DNA from: Gigantopelta aegis
Taxonomy: Eukaryota > Mollusca > Gastropoda > Neomphalida > Peltospiridae
Assembly (NCBI RefSeq): GCF_016097555.1
Contig: NC_054702.1
Span: 110,213,014-110,277,013 of the forward strand
Reading direction: 5' to 3'
DNA length: 64,000 nucleotides
Shown piece by piece: positions 62,437-64,000 of the stretch. The stretch's first letter is position 1. The number at the start of each line of letters is the position of its first letter. A program made the position numbers and the translations under genes. The notes beneath the pieces were generated by a model, which did not search any database, had not been told where the DNA came from, and saw only the letters and a list, made by a program, of their open reading frames with translations.

Positions 62437-62744
62437 CTAGACAACAAAAAGTATGATATAAATCAAGCAGCTATTCAAATAATAACATCTCTGAAAACAG
62501 GATTAGAAATACAAACATATTACAGCATGAAACAAATCTAATAAAATCACTTTATCATTTAATATCTTAAAGGTGCAGGCCCTAGTTTCAGCCTGTGAAA
62601 ATGTACACTAAGTTTATTTAACCTATAAACATGCAACACATCTAGATAGAAGAAACAGAGAGAAGCTAAGGAATGTGATGTTTAAATGGGAAAATACCAT
62701 CTAAAACAAGCATACATACATGACCCTACCAGGTCCAACTATTT

Positions 62745-63250
62745 TTCATATCTCCTAAATTCAAGGGTCATAACTTTGAAAAATGGGTAAATCACCACTA
62801 AACTTCAACTTGATCTGTAAAGCTATACAAATGATAAAGCTATATACAACATTTCATCTTGATATCTCCAGATATTGCAAACAGGTTCAAGGGTCATAAC
62901 TCCGTTAAAAATTGGTAAATCGCCATGAAAGTCAAACTTGATCTGTAACAGTACGTGATAAACCTATACACACAATTTCAGTTTAATATCTAAAGGTCTT
63001 CTGAAAAAAACATCAGCAAAACAAACTTTCACATCTCCTAAGTTCAAAGGCCATAACTCAAAAATGGGTAAATCATCATGAAAGTCAAACTTGATCTGTA
63101 ACAGTACATGATGAAACTATACAAATTTCAGCTCAATATCTCGAAGCCTTCTGCAAAATACATCCGGAAAACATGTGGGACAGACGGACGGACAGACAGA
63201 TAGACGGACAGACATGAAATCAATAGTCCCCTCCGGTTGGACCGGTAGGA
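62745..63250. repeat. Mollusc 'gtcataactctg' array with ACAG/GACGG tail
   Basis: Three diverged units of about 130-150 bp share 'aagggtcataactccg', 'aaatgggtaaatcatcatga', 'aagtcaaacttgatctgtaa' and 'cagtacatgat'. The array ends in 'gggacagacggacggacaga', (GACGGACA)n and the terminal block 'gtcccctccggttggaccgg' then 'taggagactaata', which is palindromic (ccggttggaccgg). The fragment at 15985..16260 belongs to the same family. Confidence 0.85.
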
Positions 63251-64000
63251 GACTAATAACTAGAGCTTGTCTCGATAACCATTACTTGTCAGACAATGTG
63301 CATTTTTAGAATGATGAAACATGCATTTCGGGGTATTACAAAAACCTCAGGTCCTCATTTTTCACAGAAACTATTGTTTCCAGTACTGTGTCGGTAAAAT
63401 CACGGAACTAAAATTTTATTTCCCATGATTATTATATTGAGTACGACTATTCAACGAAAATAATATATTAACAGTTTCCAATGGGTTCCCATGGTCACAA
63501 GGCACGGAATCAAAAAAGTATTTCCTGTGAAGTTTGAAATCCTATGGCTTGAAACTTGGATAACCAAAACCACTTCAGATGTACACAAACAAATATTCTA
63601 AATAATGAAATTTAACTACATGTATTTCTAACTTAAATGATCAAAAATGGATTTAATGGTGAAAAATATGTCAGAGTGTTTATAGAGTCTGTCACTGTAA
63701 TGACCAAGTTAAGAACAATCAAACTGTGAATATCAATGTTTATAAAATTAGGTAAAAAATATTCAGATCTGACATCTCCTGCACTGAATATATTTTCATC
63801 CAATTACTATGGGCATATAAAGGATATTTTTACATAGTCAAACTAAAACCAACAAGGAAAAGTTATCAGTGGTTCGGGATAAACATAATAATTTAGAACT
63901 AGTGAAACTGATGTCAGTGATGACACAGAACAATTTGTCGACCTCAAGATTTCCCAGGCTCTTAACAACGCATCAAGTGAAAACATACCACATAAACATA
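63251..64000. other. Right end of window, presumably BABAM2 intron
   Basis: No exon resembling the N-terminal half of BABAM2 is visible. AT-rich sequence with no repeats I recognise. Confidence 0.5.

Overview
The window is molluscan nuclear DNA, probably gastropod. The evidence is AT-rich, intron-rich sequence, GT-AG introns, small conserved exons, and many copies of a tRNA-derived SINE whose body ('catataaaagatcccttgct') and tail ('gtcgttaaataaaaca' or 'gtcgttaaacaaaac') are typical of molluscs. Species assignment is inference. I see no bacterial or viral gene cluster, no CRISPR array and no recognisable LTR or Polinton element.

Four host genes can be read by assembling exons with consistent splice sites and phases. 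(1) 1-14.4 kb, plus strand: the 3' end of a ribosome-binding protein 1 (RRBP1/p180) gene, with a C-terminal coiled coil and a final exon ending in GTSV as in the vertebrate protein, then a 3' UTR of about 5 kb. (2) 15.1-21.4 kb, minus strand: a complete five-exon POLR2I (RNA polymerase II subunit RPB9), 128 residues, convergent with RRBP1. (3) 31.6-50.3 kb, plus strand: a complete twelve-exon SCCPDH (saccharopine dehydrogenase-like oxidoreductase), 423 residues, divergent from POLR2I across about 10 kb. (4) 55.4-62.4 kb, minus strand: the last seven exons of BABAM2 (BRE/BRCC45, a BRCA1-A and BRISC subunit), convergent with SCCPDH; its 5' exons lie beyond the window. The four genes do unrelated housekeeping work (ER/ribosome binding, transcription, a lipid-droplet/oxidoreductase-like protein, DNA repair and deubiquitination), and nothing suggests functional clustering.

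Most of the rest is introns and intergenic DNA built from repeats. These are about 15 SINE copies or fragments, a nearly whole Tc1/mariner element (22.4-23.7 kb) with one apparent frameshift, a second internally deleted Tc1-type element (56.8-57.8 kb), several MITEs (hAT-like, TTAA-type, two Mutator-like copies with 9-bp target duplications, small palindromic ones), microsatellites and poly-G/C tracts. A degraded copy of a widespread multicopy gene family with a cysteine-rich tail lies at 29.6-31.05 kb.

The most unusual observations are these. A 60-bp minisatellite starts exactly at an RRBP1 exon-intron boundary and multiplies a splice-donor-like sequence about 23 times. A 68-bp relic duplicate of a BABAM2 coding exon sits in the next intron. 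A SINE ends 12 bp before a SCCPDH exon. Two copies of a Mutator-like MITE are present, one of them inserted into a SINE.
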